Source: UTCHB3 sp964531325 (GTDB lineage: Bacteria > Bacteroidota > Ignavibacteria > Ignavibacteriales > Ignavibacteriaceae). Taken from it: a stretch of DNA of 64,000 nt. The notes beneath the pieces were generated by a model. That model saw only the letters and a list, made by a program, of their open reading frames with translations. It ran no database searches and was not told the origin of the DNA. The position numbers were made by a program, and so were the translations under genes. Numbering within the stretch: the stretch's first letter is position 1; the number at the start of each line of letters is the position of its first letter. Where the stretch lies: contig CAZHCW010000001.1 of the NCBI GenBank assembly GCA_964531325.1, forward strand, positions 186,001 to 250,000, written 5' to 3'. This document shows, one piece after another, positions 35,234 to 44,652 of the stretch.

Positions 35234-35605
35234 TTAACTTTTGTTTAAGAGTTTGTTAACTTTGGCAATGAGAACATCTGCAGAAACAGGCTTCTCAACA
35301 AAATCATCCACCGGAACCATGTCACTTTTCCCGAATTGGAGTCCCAATGCTTTAGAGACGGAAGTGTACATAAGAATTGGTGTGGTCACGCCATCGCGGC
35401 GGAGTTTTTGGGCGAGGAAAAAACCATCGTCAGGCTCCTGCATCATTACATCGAGAATGATAAGGGCAGGTTTTTGTTCTGCGATAATTTTAAACCCGTC
35501 ACCGGGGTTGTTGGCTGTTATAACTTCGAATCCGTTAGCCATAAGTACAAGAGATGTGGCATCGATAATATCCGGGTCGTCGTCAATTATTGCTATAAGA
35601 GACAT
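35234..35605 (-). CDS. Single-domain response regulator
   Basis: This 123-residue receiver domain has no output domain. The acidic pocket is IIDDDPD near residues 6-12, the phosphoacceptor Asp lies in LIILDVMM and the conserved Lys in DFVEKPVS. I chose ATG 35605 since AAAGGAAG lies just upstream; an ATG at 35620 has no site. It is in one unit with the hydrogenase subunit genes and probably relays the signal from one of the two upstream kinases to an unlinked partner. Confidence 0.9.
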   Translation of the reverse strand: MSLIAIIDDDPDIIDATSLVLMANGFEVITANNPGDGFKIIAEQKPALIILDVMMQEPDDGFFLAQKLRRDGVTTPILMYTSVSKALGLQFGKSDMVPVDDFVEKPVSADVLIAKVNKLLNKS

Positions 35606-35654
35606 ACTCTTCCTTTGCATTAATTTTTGGTCTTTTGAATGAATATATTGTTAT

Positions 35655-35690
35655 CCGGATTACTCCGGTTGACTCTGGGAGGCTTCTCCC
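35655..35690 (-). other. Twin small hairpins inside the hydrogenase operon
   Basis: CCGGAttacTCCGG (35655-35668) and GGGAGgcttCTCCC (35677-35690) are two perfect 5-bp stems with four-base loops, spaced 8 bases apart. They lie in the only sizeable gap (about 170 bp) of the operon, between the sensor-kinase genes and the catalytic genes. They could set relative expression by RNA processing or attenuation (inference). Confidence 0.45.
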
Positions 35691-35775
35691 GTCAGAACTC
35701 TCTGCTAAGATTGTGTATTAGTTCCGCTGTTATGATGTCTGTGCTACTCTAAGCACGCCCGGTTTCAAAGAACGA

Positions 35776-37272
35776 TTATTTATTCAAAATCTTTTCAGGA
35801 AGGAACACTTTGAATGTGGTCCCTTTCCCGTATTCACTTTCAGTTTCAATTTTACCGGAATAGTAGTCAATGGTTTTTTTAACAATCGACAAACCAAGCC
35901 CGGTGCCGTGAATACTTTTTGTAAACTCATTTTTAGCCCTGAAAAACTCTGAGAAAAGGCGGTTTTTTTCTTCAGGCTTTAATCCAATCCCCGTATCCCT
36001 TATTTCAAGAATTATATATGCTCCTTTTTTCTTGAGCGACACAAACACTTCACCGTCAGTTTTATTATATTTTACTGCATTGCTCATCAGGTTTGTTATT
36101 ACTCTTTCGATCTCAAGCCGGTCAGCTTCAATCGCAAACGAGTTCTCGCCGGCAGAAAATTTTATTGTGATATTTTTTTTCTCCGCCTCAAAATGCATCA
36201 TCTCTACCGTCTCTTGAACAAGAGCCGCAAGGTCAATTTTTACAATCTCCCTTTTTACGGTATTCAATTCAATTCGGGAAATATCAAGAAGGTCGTTTAC
36301 CATGGTTAGCAGACTTCTCAGTCTTGAAGTGCTTCGAGTAAGAAAATCTGCTCTCTGCTCATCAGTTAATTTCATTTTTGGGTTAAGGAGAATATCCAAA
36401 AAACCGATGGTTGCAGCAACAGGAGCTTTTAATTCGTGGGATACCATCGAAACGAACTGCGATTTTAGTTGCTCGATCTCCTTAAACTGAGTAATGTTTT
36501 TAGCAACAATTACAATTCCGGCGATCTTTTTTTGGTCGTGATCAGGAATAGGTGAACATGTTACTTCAACAAACATATCAGGATTTGAAGAGAGTTTAAA
36601 CTGTACCGACTCGCCCTTAACTTCAAATATCTCTTTTGATATCATTCTATGGGCAATTTCTTTTACTTCAGGAGGAAGTATCTCAAGTATCTGTTCAGCG
36701 AGGAGTATCTCATCCAGATCGAGATACCTTAAGGCGGCAGGGTTATAATAGACCATCTCACCAAACTGGTTAATTACCAATACGCCGTCTGCCATCAGGT
36801 TTATTATTGTATTAAGCCTGCTTCTTTCAAATGCAAGCTCAAGGAGACGGGCCTCGCGATCAGCCTTTAGCCTCTCCGCTTCAAGAATAAGCCGGCGTTT
36901 TTGTAATCCCTTCTCAATATTGTGGATGAGTTCGTCGGGGGTGAAAGGTTTCAGGATATAACCTTCTGCGCCTAATTTTGTGGCTTCCACCGCTGTTTCA
37001 TAACTGGCATAAGCTGTTGCCATGAAACAAATGGTGTTGGGTCTTGCCTGTCTTATCATACGGAGCACTTCTATCCCGCTGATGTCGGGCATCTTTAGAT
37101 CAAGAAGTGCTACATCAAAATCGAATTCCGTACCTTTTTTAATACCTTCGGCACCATTTTCGGCGGTTTCTACCTCAAATCCTTCTATCTGAAGGATTCG
37201 TTTTACTCCGTTTCTTAGATAATCTTCATCATCTACTAAAAGGATTCTGGCGGGATGATCAGAATCTTCCAC
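35776..37272 (-). CDS. Receiver-PAS-histidine kinase hybrid
   Basis: This 498-residue protein has an N-terminal receiver (ILLVDDEDYL, with the phosphoacceptor in VALLDLKM), a linker helix, a PAS domain (about residues 150-270) and a HisKA domain with the phosphorylated His in VSHELKAP near residue 286. It ends in an HATPase domain (NLMSNAVKYN, RDTGIGL, GTGLGLS). No membrane segment is visible, so it is cytoplasmic. The start is GTG, with GGAG ten bases upstream. It lies between two single-domain receivers in the hydrogenase operon. Confidence 0.93.
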   Translation of the reverse strand: MEDSDHPARILLVDDEDYLRNGVKRILQIEGFEVETAENGAEGIKKGTEFDFDVALLDLKMPDISGIEVLRMIRQARPNTICFMATAYASYETAVEATKLGAEGYILKPFTPDELIHNIEKGLQKRRLILEAERLKADREARLLELAFERSRLNTIINLMADGVLVINQFGEMVYYNPAALRYLDLDEILLAEQILEILPPEVKEIAHRMISKEIFEVKGESVQFKLSSNPDMFVEVTCSPIPDHDQKKIAGIVIVAKNITQFKEIEQLKSQFVSMVSHELKAPVAATIGFLDILLNPKMKLTDEQRADFLTRSTSRLRSLLTMVNDLLDISRIELNTVKREIVKIDLAALVQETVEMMHFEAEKKNITIKFSAGENSFAIEADRLEIERVITNLMSNAVKYNKTDGEVFVSLKKKGAYIILEIRDTGIGLKPEEKNRLFSEFFRAKNEFTKSIHGTGLGLSIVKKTIDYYSGKIETESEYGKGTTFKVFLPEKILNK

Positions 37273-37290
37273 CCTTTTCGAGCTCCATTA

Positions 37291-37698
37291 TTAACCGGAT
37301 TGATTTTCGTAATAGTCTGAGATTCTGCTAAGAATTTCATCAATCACAACAGGTTTGTTCAGAATATCATCTGCATTGATCCATTCCTGTTCCTCAGGAG
37401 TCATTGTCTCGAACTGTAACCCGGTCTGATTAGCGACAGCTGTTACGATATACACCGGCATCTTTTTACCAAGAGGATGCTTTTTTATTTTATGAGACAG
37501 AACAAATCCTGAATCATATTCTTCCATCATCAGATCGATTACGGCGCATGCCGGTTTAAATGTAAGAAATTTTTCGTATCCATCGTTGCTGGTTTCTGCT
37601 GTTTCCACAGCATAACCTTCGGCTTCAAACAGTATTTTATTTTGTTCCAGGATATCAATATCGTCATCAACCAATAATATTTTTTTTTCGTAGTTCAT
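37291..37698 (-). CDS. Single-domain response regulator
   Basis: This 135-residue receiver domain has no output domain. KILLVDDDIDIL holds the acidic pocket, VIDLMMEE the phosphoacceptor Asp and ILNKPV the conserved Lys. AGAGG precedes the ATG. It lies 9 nt after the sensory hydrogenase kinase and 18 nt before the receiver-PAS-kinase, so it is well placed to be phosphorylated by the first and read by the second (inference). Confidence 0.9.
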   Translation of the reverse strand: MNYEKKILLVDDDIDILEQNKILFEAEGYAVETAETSNDGYEKFLTFKPACAVIDLMMEEYDSGFVLSHKIKKHPLGKKMPVYIVTAVANQTGLQFETMTPEEQEWINADDILNKPVVIDEILSRISDYYENQSG

Positions 37699-37707
37699 TT
37701 TATACCT

Positions 37708-39693
37708 CTATATGTTTAAGAACTGTTTCTTCGGAAGATTAATAAAGAATTCGGTTCCTTTTCCTTCTTCACACTTAAAATTGATATCGCCTTTATGCAT
37801 CTTCATGATGCCATATGCGATTGCCAATCCTAAACCTGTTCCTTTGCCTGCTTCTTTTGTAGTGAAGAAAGGTGTAAACAACTTGCTAAAGTGTTCCTTC
37901 TTTATTCCACCTCCCGAATCCGCAAAATAGATTTTAAGGTTCTCACCCAGGTCTTCGTGTCTTATGCGAATTTCCCTCGTATGTTTGTCTGCCATTGCAT
38001 CAACTGCATTGATGACAAGATTAACGATCACCTGCTCAATCTGGTCTCTATCACCCTGTATTACCACTGCGGTTTCAGGCAGATCGATCTCAACGGATAT
38101 ACCATCGAGTTTGCCTGTTACCGAAAGTTTTTTCATAATAGCTTTCACTTCCGCAATTATGTCGAAAGTTGTAACATTTAATTTTCCCTGTCGTGCAAAG
38201 TTAAGAAGATTTGCAACAATATTCTTACACCTGTTGGCTTCTCCCATGATCATTTCAAGATCACCACCAATATCAGCCTCAATTTTATGTTTGTCACACA
38301 GTTTTTTTAATAAACCGGCGTACACCATAATAGTGCCAAGTGGATTGTTAATTTCATGCGCAACACCTGCAGCAAGTTGCCCTATTGAAGCAAGTTTCTC
38401 AGCAGAGTGGAGTGCTGCCTCTGTTTCATGCAAATTGTCGTATGCTGCACGAATCTCATCAAGAAGATGAGGCAAACACATCTCTTTTTCACTCAGTCCC
38501 TTGGCAATTGCTATTGCAAATTCCCTGCATGTAGTATAACCACATGCCCCACAATTTAACTCATCATTTTTGTTGTATATGCCTATTGTAGCAAGAATCT
38601 CAGCTATCACCGGCTCATCAGGTACCGGTTTCCTCTCACTCGTTTTGATAAAAGTTCTACTGAAGTCCATATCCCGGCTGTTAAAAATATTACTTTTCCA
38701 GACTTTTTTATCCACCTGTTTTAAGTCTTTTTTGATGAACTCAATTACTTTTTCTCTTTTTGAGTAAAAATTCAATTCACTGTCAACAACCGGGCCCGAA
38801 ATACATCCTTCACAAAAAAGAATATCCACAAATCTGGCATTAATATTTTTATTCGAAATCTCGTCGATTATCTGAAGAACTTTTGCTCTCCCCTCAACTA
38901 CTACAATTTCGTCATCAAGCACATCACCGGGAAGATCGGTGGATTTCAACAATCCGCCTGCCAATGGAAAAGCCTTCCCAAGAGAAGCTCTCGGAGGATC
39001 AAATGGAATTGACTCAAGTTCCCGGAGTACAATGTTTTCTTCAAAAAACATCTCTTTTAATTCACTGAAAGTAATTACTGAATCGATAACCCCTTCAACC
39101 GGTTCATCAGTAAATTCATCTTTTTTTGCAACGCAAGGGCCCACAAAAACTATTTTTGTTTTTTCCCCGTTTTCCTTTTTCAGGTACCTGCCAAGGGCTA
39201 TCATCGGTGAGACAATCTTTGCAAGATTGGGTACTAAATGATTGAAATACTTTTGAATGTAGTTAAAGACAGCGGGACAAGCAGTGCTTATCACCGGTCT
39301 TACATCAGCATTCATTACAGCATCAACATATTCGCCACTGATCAGGTCTGCACCAAATGCAGTCTCAACCACTGTATCAAATCCCAGCCTTTTTAGTGCA
39401 GCAGGAACTTTGTCGTATGAATCAGGAAAAGCCGCAGCGAATGATGGAGCAATCATTGCAATTCGCTCACACTCGATGTCGGCGAGGACATTATTTCGCG
39501 TATATTCGATATTACTGACGATGCATTTTGCATGTTGAGAGCACACAACAAAACAGTTCCCGCATGAGATACAGCGGTCCTGAATTATGAGTGCTTGTCC
39601 GTTCACAACACGAATTGCTTTAGCCGGGCATTCTCTTATACAAGAGTAACACCTTTTACATCTGTCGGGAACAGTAAAAATAACGCCGGACAT
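37708..39693 (-). CDS. Sensory [FeFe]-hydrogenase/histidine kinase fusion
   Basis: This 661-residue cytoplasmic protein opens with two [4Fe-4S] clusters (CKRCYSCIRECP, CISCGNCFVVC). Next comes an [FeFe]-hydrogenase H-domain whose Cys ligands persist in altered motifs (C139 in STACPAV, C187 in GPCVAKK, C294 and C297 in CEGC). A further Cys cluster, CGACGYTTC at 381-389 plus C406, follows. Then come HisKA with H446 in VAHEINNP and an HATPase domain (NLVINAVDAM, GTGLGLA). The altered motifs are like those of sensory hydrogenases. It starts the hydrogenase operon, so H2- or redox-controlled signalling is likely (inference). AAAGGAT precedes the ATG. Confidence 0.9.
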   Translation of the reverse strand: MSGVIFTVPDRCKRCYSCIRECPAKAIRVVNGQALIIQDRCISCGNCFVVCSQHAKCIVSNIEYTRNNVLADIECERIAMIAPSFAAAFPDSYDKVPAALKRLGFDTVVETAFGADLISGEYVDAVMNADVRPVISTACPAVFNYIQKYFNHLVPNLAKIVSPMIALGRYLKKENGEKTKIVFVGPCVAKKDEFTDEPVEGVIDSVITFSELKEMFFEENIVLRELESIPFDPPRASLGKAFPLAGGLLKSTDLPGDVLDDEIVVVEGRAKVLQIIDEISNKNINARFVDILFCEGCISGPVVDSELNFYSKREKVIEFIKKDLKQVDKKVWKSNIFNSRDMDFSRTFIKTSERKPVPDEPVIAEILATIGIYNKNDELNCGACGYTTCREFAIAIAKGLSEKEMCLPHLLDEIRAAYDNLHETEAALHSAEKLASIGQLAAGVAHEINNPLGTIMVYAGLLKKLCDKHKIEADIGGDLEMIMGEANRCKNIVANLLNFARQGKLNVTTFDIIAEVKAIMKKLSVTGKLDGISVEIDLPETAVVIQGDRDQIEQVIVNLVINAVDAMADKHTREIRIRHEDLGENLKIYFADSGGGIKKEHFSKLFTPFFTTKEAGKGTGLGLAIAYGIMKMHKGDINFKCEEGKGTEFFINLPKKQFLNI

Positions 39694-39715
39694 AATCCTT
39701 TCTACAATTAACTTT

Positions 39716-39732
39716 AATAGTCAAGCATATTT
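39716..39732 (-). promoter_or_regulatory. Shared 17-mer upstream of the hydrogenase operon
   Basis: AATAGTCAAGCATATTT on the plus strand is identical to 28248-28264 upstream of mraZ. It contains TTGACT in the gene direction, but that lies only about 25 bases before the start codon. A simple -35 role would leave almost no leader, so it may instead be a regulator site. Confidence 0.35.
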
Positions 39733-40057
39733 AGTGCCAAAGAATACCCTTGTCATTCGATGCGCTATCCCATTTTTTGTTAATTCTGCAATTGAAGAAT
39801 TCTCAATATCGGTAAAAATGTGTCTTATTAATTGGAAAGGATTCATTTATTGTGGGGTGAAATAGTGGAGTGTGAAGTGAGGGAATAGTTCCACGGATAC
39901 CACGGATTCAACACGGATTTTCATGGATGAGGGGGACGCAGATCAGCCACGGCGGACAGGTACACGCAGATTAAACAGAGTTACGCATCCCCCATACCCG
40001 CCGAAGCGGGTTAAATATTCGTAGGTTCCCGATTGCTATCTGCGACAACCTGTTCTC
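39733..40057. other. Gene-free interval with CACGGATTC-type strings
   Basis: I see no gene here. The right half (39890-40000) is built of words such as CCACGGATACCACGGATTCA and ACGCAGATTAAACAGAG, and a small CCCGCCGAAGCGGGT hairpin (39999-40013). These resemble the low-complexity intergenic strings typical of this phylum. Confidence 0.6.
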
Positions 40058-41536
40058 TCATTTTTGCAATTTTTTAACAATATCAGAAAGAATATATGCA
40101 AACTGCCCTGTCAACAAACTATTCGAATTCTGCATAAATAATATTGGTGTGGAATATTTCCTTTTAAGATAGAGTTCAATTCCATTATCCTTAGGGGAAT
40201 AGCTGATTGACCCAATATCATTTATTTTACAATTTACATTTCGACTTGAGGATGATATCATTAATTCATCCCCAGATACTCTAATAGATTCTTCTCTAAA
40301 CCTAAATTTGACTAAGAAATAAATTGAAGTCACCAATACAACAAGAGCAATTAAAATTGCCATGCCAGTGCTTCCTTCGCCGTATCTTGATTCTCTCAAG
40401 GATATCAACTGACCAAATAAAGACATCCCGAACAAAACGATAATAACTGCCAATGTAATTCTCACTCCTTTTTTGCCATCAACCTTATTAATAACACTTA
40501 TCCCCCCGCTACTACCTCTGTTAACAATAAATTTCGGAAATTTCTTCTGGAGGTCTTTTAATTTTTCATATTCCGGATCAATGGAGACAGAATCATAATT
40601 CACAGGTGCGTGGTATTCATTTGAAGCAGAAACATGGGATAGCGGCTCACCAAGTCTTGCCGCTTTTGGCGGAGTAAAACTTGGGATGCCATCGTCCTTC
40701 GGTGATGATGTTTTGCCATCAAGTATTTGAATAAAATCAACTATTGAATGAAGTCGTTTATCAACATCTCTATCGATTGCCTTAAATATAGCAGCCACCA
40801 CATTTTCAGGAATGTGCGGATAAAACTGTCTTGGGTCGGGCACATCATCATTCAGCATCCTCTGCATGATGTGAAATGAGCTTGAGTTGGGATTAACATC
40901 ATGTGGAAGCCTCCCGGCTACCATTTCAAAAAGTGTCATACCAAGGTTATAAATATCAGATCTTTGATCAACCTTTTCCCCTTTAATCTGCTCGGGACTC
41001 GCATATTGAAGTGTGCCTACCACCTGACCCGATTGCGTGATCGTATGTCCTGTCTCATCACGGGCGATCCCAAAATCGAGTATCTTAACCTTATTCTCAG
41101 GTGTTACAATTATATTTCCGGGTTTAATATCTCTGTGAACAACACCTTGTGAGTGGGCATAACCTATTCCATCAAGAATCTGATGAAAAATAGGCCAAGC
41201 CTTCTCAAATGGTATAGGACCCGTTTCTTTCCCAATCATCTTTGCAAGGGTTCTCCCCTCTACATACTCCATTACTATATACACATTCCCCGTCGGTTGA
41301 TCCTGAAGAATATCATGAAATTTTACGATGTTTGGATGTTCAAGCCTCGAATGAGTTTTTGCCTCACGAACGAATCTTTCCCTTGCCTCGGAATTCTGAG
41401 TGAGTGAATCTGACAGTTTTTTTATAGCAAAATATTTATCAAGTGAAGTATGCCAGGCTTTGTAAACAACTGCCATGCCACCGGCACCAATGGTTTCTTC
41501 AATTCTATACTGCCCAAATAGTAGTGTGTTTTGCAT
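40058..41536 (-). CDS. Hanks-type Ser/Thr protein kinase, membrane anchored
   Basis: This is a 492-residue protein. The kinase domain spans about residues 9-265, with the glycine loop GAGGMAVVYK, the catalytic loop VVHRDIKPGNI and DFGIARD intact. A variable linker follows, then two hydrophobic segments near residues 357-376 and 389-409 and a C-terminal domain of about 80 residues with no family I recognise. No PASTA or other known sensor domain is visible. The gene is alone, divergent from the copper-response genes. Confidence 0.93.
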   Translation of the reverse strand: MQNTLLFGQYRIEETIGAGGMAVVYKAWHTSLDKYFAIKKLSDSLTQNSEARERFVREAKTHSRLEHPNIVKFHDILQDQPTGNVYIVMEYVEGRTLAKMIGKETGPIPFEKAWPIFHQILDGIGYAHSQGVVHRDIKPGNIIVTPENKVKILDFGIARDETGHTITQSGQVVGTLQYASPEQIKGEKVDQRSDIYNLGMTLFEMVAGRLPHDVNPNSSSFHIMQRMLNDDVPDPRQFYPHIPENVVAAIFKAIDRDVDKRLHSIVDFIQILDGKTSSPKDDGIPSFTPPKAARLGEPLSHVSASNEYHAPVNYDSVSIDPEYEKLKDLQKKFPKFIVNRGSSGGISVINKVDGKKGVRITLAVIIVLFGMSLFGQLISLRESRYGEGSTGMAILIALVVLVTSIYFLVKFRFREESIRVSGDELMISSSSRNVNCKINDIGSISYSPKDNGIELYLKRKYSTPILFMQNSNSLLTGQFAYILSDIVKKLQK

Positions 41537-41792
41537 CTTCGTAATTCCGCTTTTTTTAACCGGGAAATAATATTTTAATGTTTCGATTTAAGAGAATAAC
41601 CAACATAATGAGTTTGAATCACAGGTACAGATTCTTTTTTCAAATTAATCTCATTTCAATAATTCTGGATTGTGCCGCTAAAAATACGAATTGTTTACAA
41701 ATTCAAATCCTGTTTTTTTTGTTTTAATTCATTTTTTTTAAGATATTGAGGTGTTAACTTCGCCATTTGATAAAAACCGGTTAAAAAACACT

Positions 41793-42353
41793 ATGAATAA
41801 ACTGACAATCAAAAATATGGTATGCCGACGATGCATCTCGGCAGTGGAATCAATTCTGAATGGAATGGGTGTCTCCCCGCTTTTAATAAATCTGGGGGAA
41901 GTAGTGTTGGAAAGCCCTCTCAGCAAAGAACAGAGCCTTGAATTGCGAGAAAGACTGGCAAATGCCGGTTTTGAGTTACTTGATGATCTAAGGAAGCAAC
42001 AGATAGAAAAAATAAAAGCTATCGTCATCGAACATATTCATCATTTAGTTGATAACAAATTTAACTTCCCTGAAGTGCTATCGGCAGAATTAAACAGGGA
42101 ATACTCAACTTTGAGCAAACTTTTCTCGGAGACAGAGGGTATCACTATCGAACAATATGTGATATTGCAAAAGATAGAAAAAGTGAAAGAGCTTCTCGTT
42201 TATAATGAACTAAGCCTGAGTGAAATATCGGATCAATTGGGTTATAGCAGTGTTGCACATCTCTCAAGCCAATTTAAAAAAGTTACCGGCTTCACCCCTA
42301 CTCAATTTAAAGAGCAAGGCATTACTCACAGGAAAACACTCGATAATGTCTGA
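41793..42353 (+). CDS. AraC-type regulator with HMA-like N-terminal domain
   Basis: This 186-residue protein joins a heavy-metal-associated domain (NMVCRRCISAVE, with a CxxC metal site near residues 10-13) to an AraC-type helix-turn-helix domain (LSEISDQLGYSSVAHLSSQFKKVTG as two helices, cited by its SEISDQLGYSS core). Fusions of this type are found next to copper genes in Bacteroidota and probably sense Cu(I) directly. I chose ATG 41793 because MNKLTIKNMVC is the normal family start; a GTG at 41751 would add 14 residues. It precedes copA by 98 nt on the same strand. Confidence 0.85.
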   Translation: MNKLTIKNMVCRRCISAVESILNGMGVSPLLINLGEVVLESPLSKEQSLELRERLANAGFELLDDLRKQQIEKIKAIVIEHIHHLVDNKFNFPEVLSAELNREYSTLSKLFSETEGITIEQYVILQKIEKVKELLVYNELSLSEISDQLGYSSVAHLSSQFKKVTGFTPTQFKEQGITHRKTLDNV

Positions 42354-42451
42354 ATTCCATTATTATATAAATCATTCCCGTAATTGTGTAACATACAGGC
42401 TATTCACACTCTGTAATTTTGCTTTGTAAATTAATCGAAAAGGTAAAAGAA

Positions 42452-44638
42452 ATGACAAAGCAAACTTATCCCGTAATGAACATGACCTGTGCATCATGCG
42501 CAGCAAGAGTACAAAAAACTCTGGGGAAACAACCCGGCGTTACAACTGCAATTGTTAACTATGCAAACGCAACAGTTCAGGTGGAATATGATGAGAAAAA
42601 GATCTCACCCGACCAACTCAAAATTTCCGTTCAGAAATTTGGTTATGATCTTGTAATCGAGGGTGATGATGATGATGTAGATGATCTACATCGAAAAGCA
42701 TCAAAAGAGCTAAAAAATAAAACTATTGGCGCAATACTTCTCTCTATTCCTGTAGTGATAATCGGGATGTTCTTTATGGAAATGCCTTACGCAAACTACA
42801 TAATGTGGGCACTTTCTACACCGGTGGTTCTCTATTTTGGAAGTCGATTTTTTGTCGGTGCCTGGAAGCAGTTATCACACGGCACGGCAAACATGGATAC
42901 ATTGGTAGCTTTGAGTACCGGAACGGCATATATTTTTAGTGTTTTTAATACACTTAATCCTGATTTCTGGCACGACCGTGGACTTCATGGACATGTTTAT
43001 TTCGAAGCTGCCGCCGTTGTAATTGCATTTATTCTTTTGGGAAAACTGCTCGAGGATAAAGCTAAAGGCAATACTTCATCGGCTCTGAAAAAACTTATTG
43101 GCCTGCAGCCTAAAACCGTAACAATAGTTTTTAATAATGAACACAGAGAGCTGCCCATCTCGGATGTAAGAGTTGGTGATGAGATACTCGTAAAACCGGG
43201 TGAAAAAATAGCCGTTGATGGAACTGTCTCTTCCGGAATTTCTTTTGTTGACGAAAGCATGATAAGTGGTGAACCAATCCCGGTGGAAAAAACCAAAGGT
43301 GAAAAAGTTTTTGCGGGTACAATAAATCAAAAAGGAAGTTTCAATTTTGTTGCCGATAAAGTTGGTTCTGATACTGTTCTTGCGCGAATTATAAAAATGG
43401 TGCAGGATGCGCAGGGTAGCAAAGCCCCTGTGCAACAACTTGTGGATAAAATTGCTTCAATTTTTGTTCCGGTTGTGATTCTGATCGCACTGATAACGCT
43501 TGCGGTTTGGGTCATTTTTGGTGGTGAAAACAGTTTTACCCAGGGGCTTCTGGCTATGGTTACTGTGCTCGTGATTGCTTGCCCTTGTGCACTTGGACTT
43601 GCCACACCAACTGCTATTATGGTTGGTATTGGTAAAGGAGCTGAATCAGGAATCCTGATAAAAGATGCCGAGAGCCTTGAAACTGCCCGCAGGGTGAATG
43701 TTATCGTACTCGATAAAACAGGCACAATTACAGAAGGAAAACCCGAGGTGTTGGAAACCGTATGGAAAAATAATAATCAATCATCTGCAAGTATTTTAAG
43801 AGCGATCGAGCTAAAATCGGAACACCCCCTTGCAGATGCCGTGGTGGCTTATCTCGATTCTACGGAGGAGATTGATGTAACGGACTTCCAGAGCCTCACA
43901 GGAAGGGGGGTAAGAGCCATGGTTAATGGCGAAGAATGGTTTGTCGGGAATTTAAAATTAATGTCCGAAAACAATATTGCGATGCCTGAAGAAATAAATT
44001 CAAAAACTTTGGAATGGCAGTCGCATGCAAACACTGTAATATTTTTTGCTTCCGGTGAATCGGTGGCAGCAGCAATTGCAATAGCCGATAAAATTAAACC
44101 TTCTTCAATTCAGGCGGTCAAAACCCTTCAAGAATCCGGCATTGAAGTTTATATGCTTACCGGTGACAACTCGACAACAGCAAAATCGATTGCTGAACAA
44201 GCCGGAATTCAACACTACAAAGCAGATGTCCTCCCTGCTGAAAAAGCTGATTTTATTAAATCACTTCAAGCTGAAGGTAAAATAGTAGCCATGGTTGGAG
44301 ATGGAATAAACGACAGCAATGCACTTGCCCTGGCAGATTTAAGCATCGCCATGGGAACCGGAAGTGATATAGCAATGGATGTGGCAAAAATGACTTTGAT
44401 AACATCCGATCTTTCAAGAATTCCAAAAGCAATAAAACTCTCGCATGACACTGTTTTAACAATCAAACAAAATCTCTTTTGGGCATTTATCTATAATATT
44501 ATTGGAATACCAATTGCGGCGGGAATATTGTATCCGTTCAACGGATTTCTGCTCGATCCAATGATCGCGGGTGCAGCCATGGCTATGAGCAGCGTAAGTG
44601 TTGTTAGCAACAGTTTAAGGTTGAAATTAAGGAGATAG
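42452..44638 (+). CDS. copA: Copper-exporting P1B-type ATPase
   Basis: This 728-residue protein has one N-terminal HMA domain (NMTCASC, CxxC). Eight membrane helices are expected. The metal site is CPCALGLATP, the phosphorylation motif DKTGTITEG, the SEHPLADA motif carries the HP pair and the hinge motif is GDGINDSNAL; all are intact. It exports Cu(I). I chose ATG 42452 because AAAGG lies eight bases upstream; an upstream start at 42419 would add 11 residues. The AraC-HMA regulator gene just before it is the likely controller. Confidence 0.95.
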   Translation: MTKQTYPVMNMTCASCAARVQKTLGKQPGVTTAIVNYANATVQVEYDEKKISPDQLKISVQKFGYDLVIEGDDDDVDDLHRKASKELKNKTIGAILLSIPVVIIGMFFMEMPYANYIMWALSTPVVLYFGSRFFVGAWKQLSHGTANMDTLVALSTGTAYIFSVFNTLNPDFWHDRGLHGHVYFEAAAVVIAFILLGKLLEDKAKGNTSSALKKLIGLQPKTVTIVFNNEHRELPISDVRVGDEILVKPGEKIAVDGTVSSGISFVDESMISGEPIPVEKTKGEKVFAGTINQKGSFNFVADKVGSDTVLARIIKMVQDAQGSKAPVQQLVDKIASIFVPVVILIALITLAVWVIFGGENSFTQGLLAMVTVLVIACPCALGLATPTAIMVGIGKGAESGILIKDAESLETARRVNVIVLDKTGTITEGKPEVLETVWKNNNQSSASILRAIELKSEHPLADAVVAYLDSTEEIDVTDFQSLTGRGVRAMVNGEEWFVGNLKLMSENNIAMPEEINSKTLEWQSHANTVIFFASGESVAAAIAIADKIKPSSIQAVKTLQESGIEVYMLTGDNSTTAKSIAEQAGIQHYKADVLPAEKADFIKSLQAEGKIVAMVGDGINDSNALALADLSIAMGTGSDIAMDVAKMTLITSDLSRIPKAIKLSHDTVLTIKQNLFWAFIYNIIGIPIAAGILYPFNGFLLDPMIAGAAMAMSSVSVVSNSLRLKLRR

Positions 44639-44652
44639 AGGGTTTTAAACCC

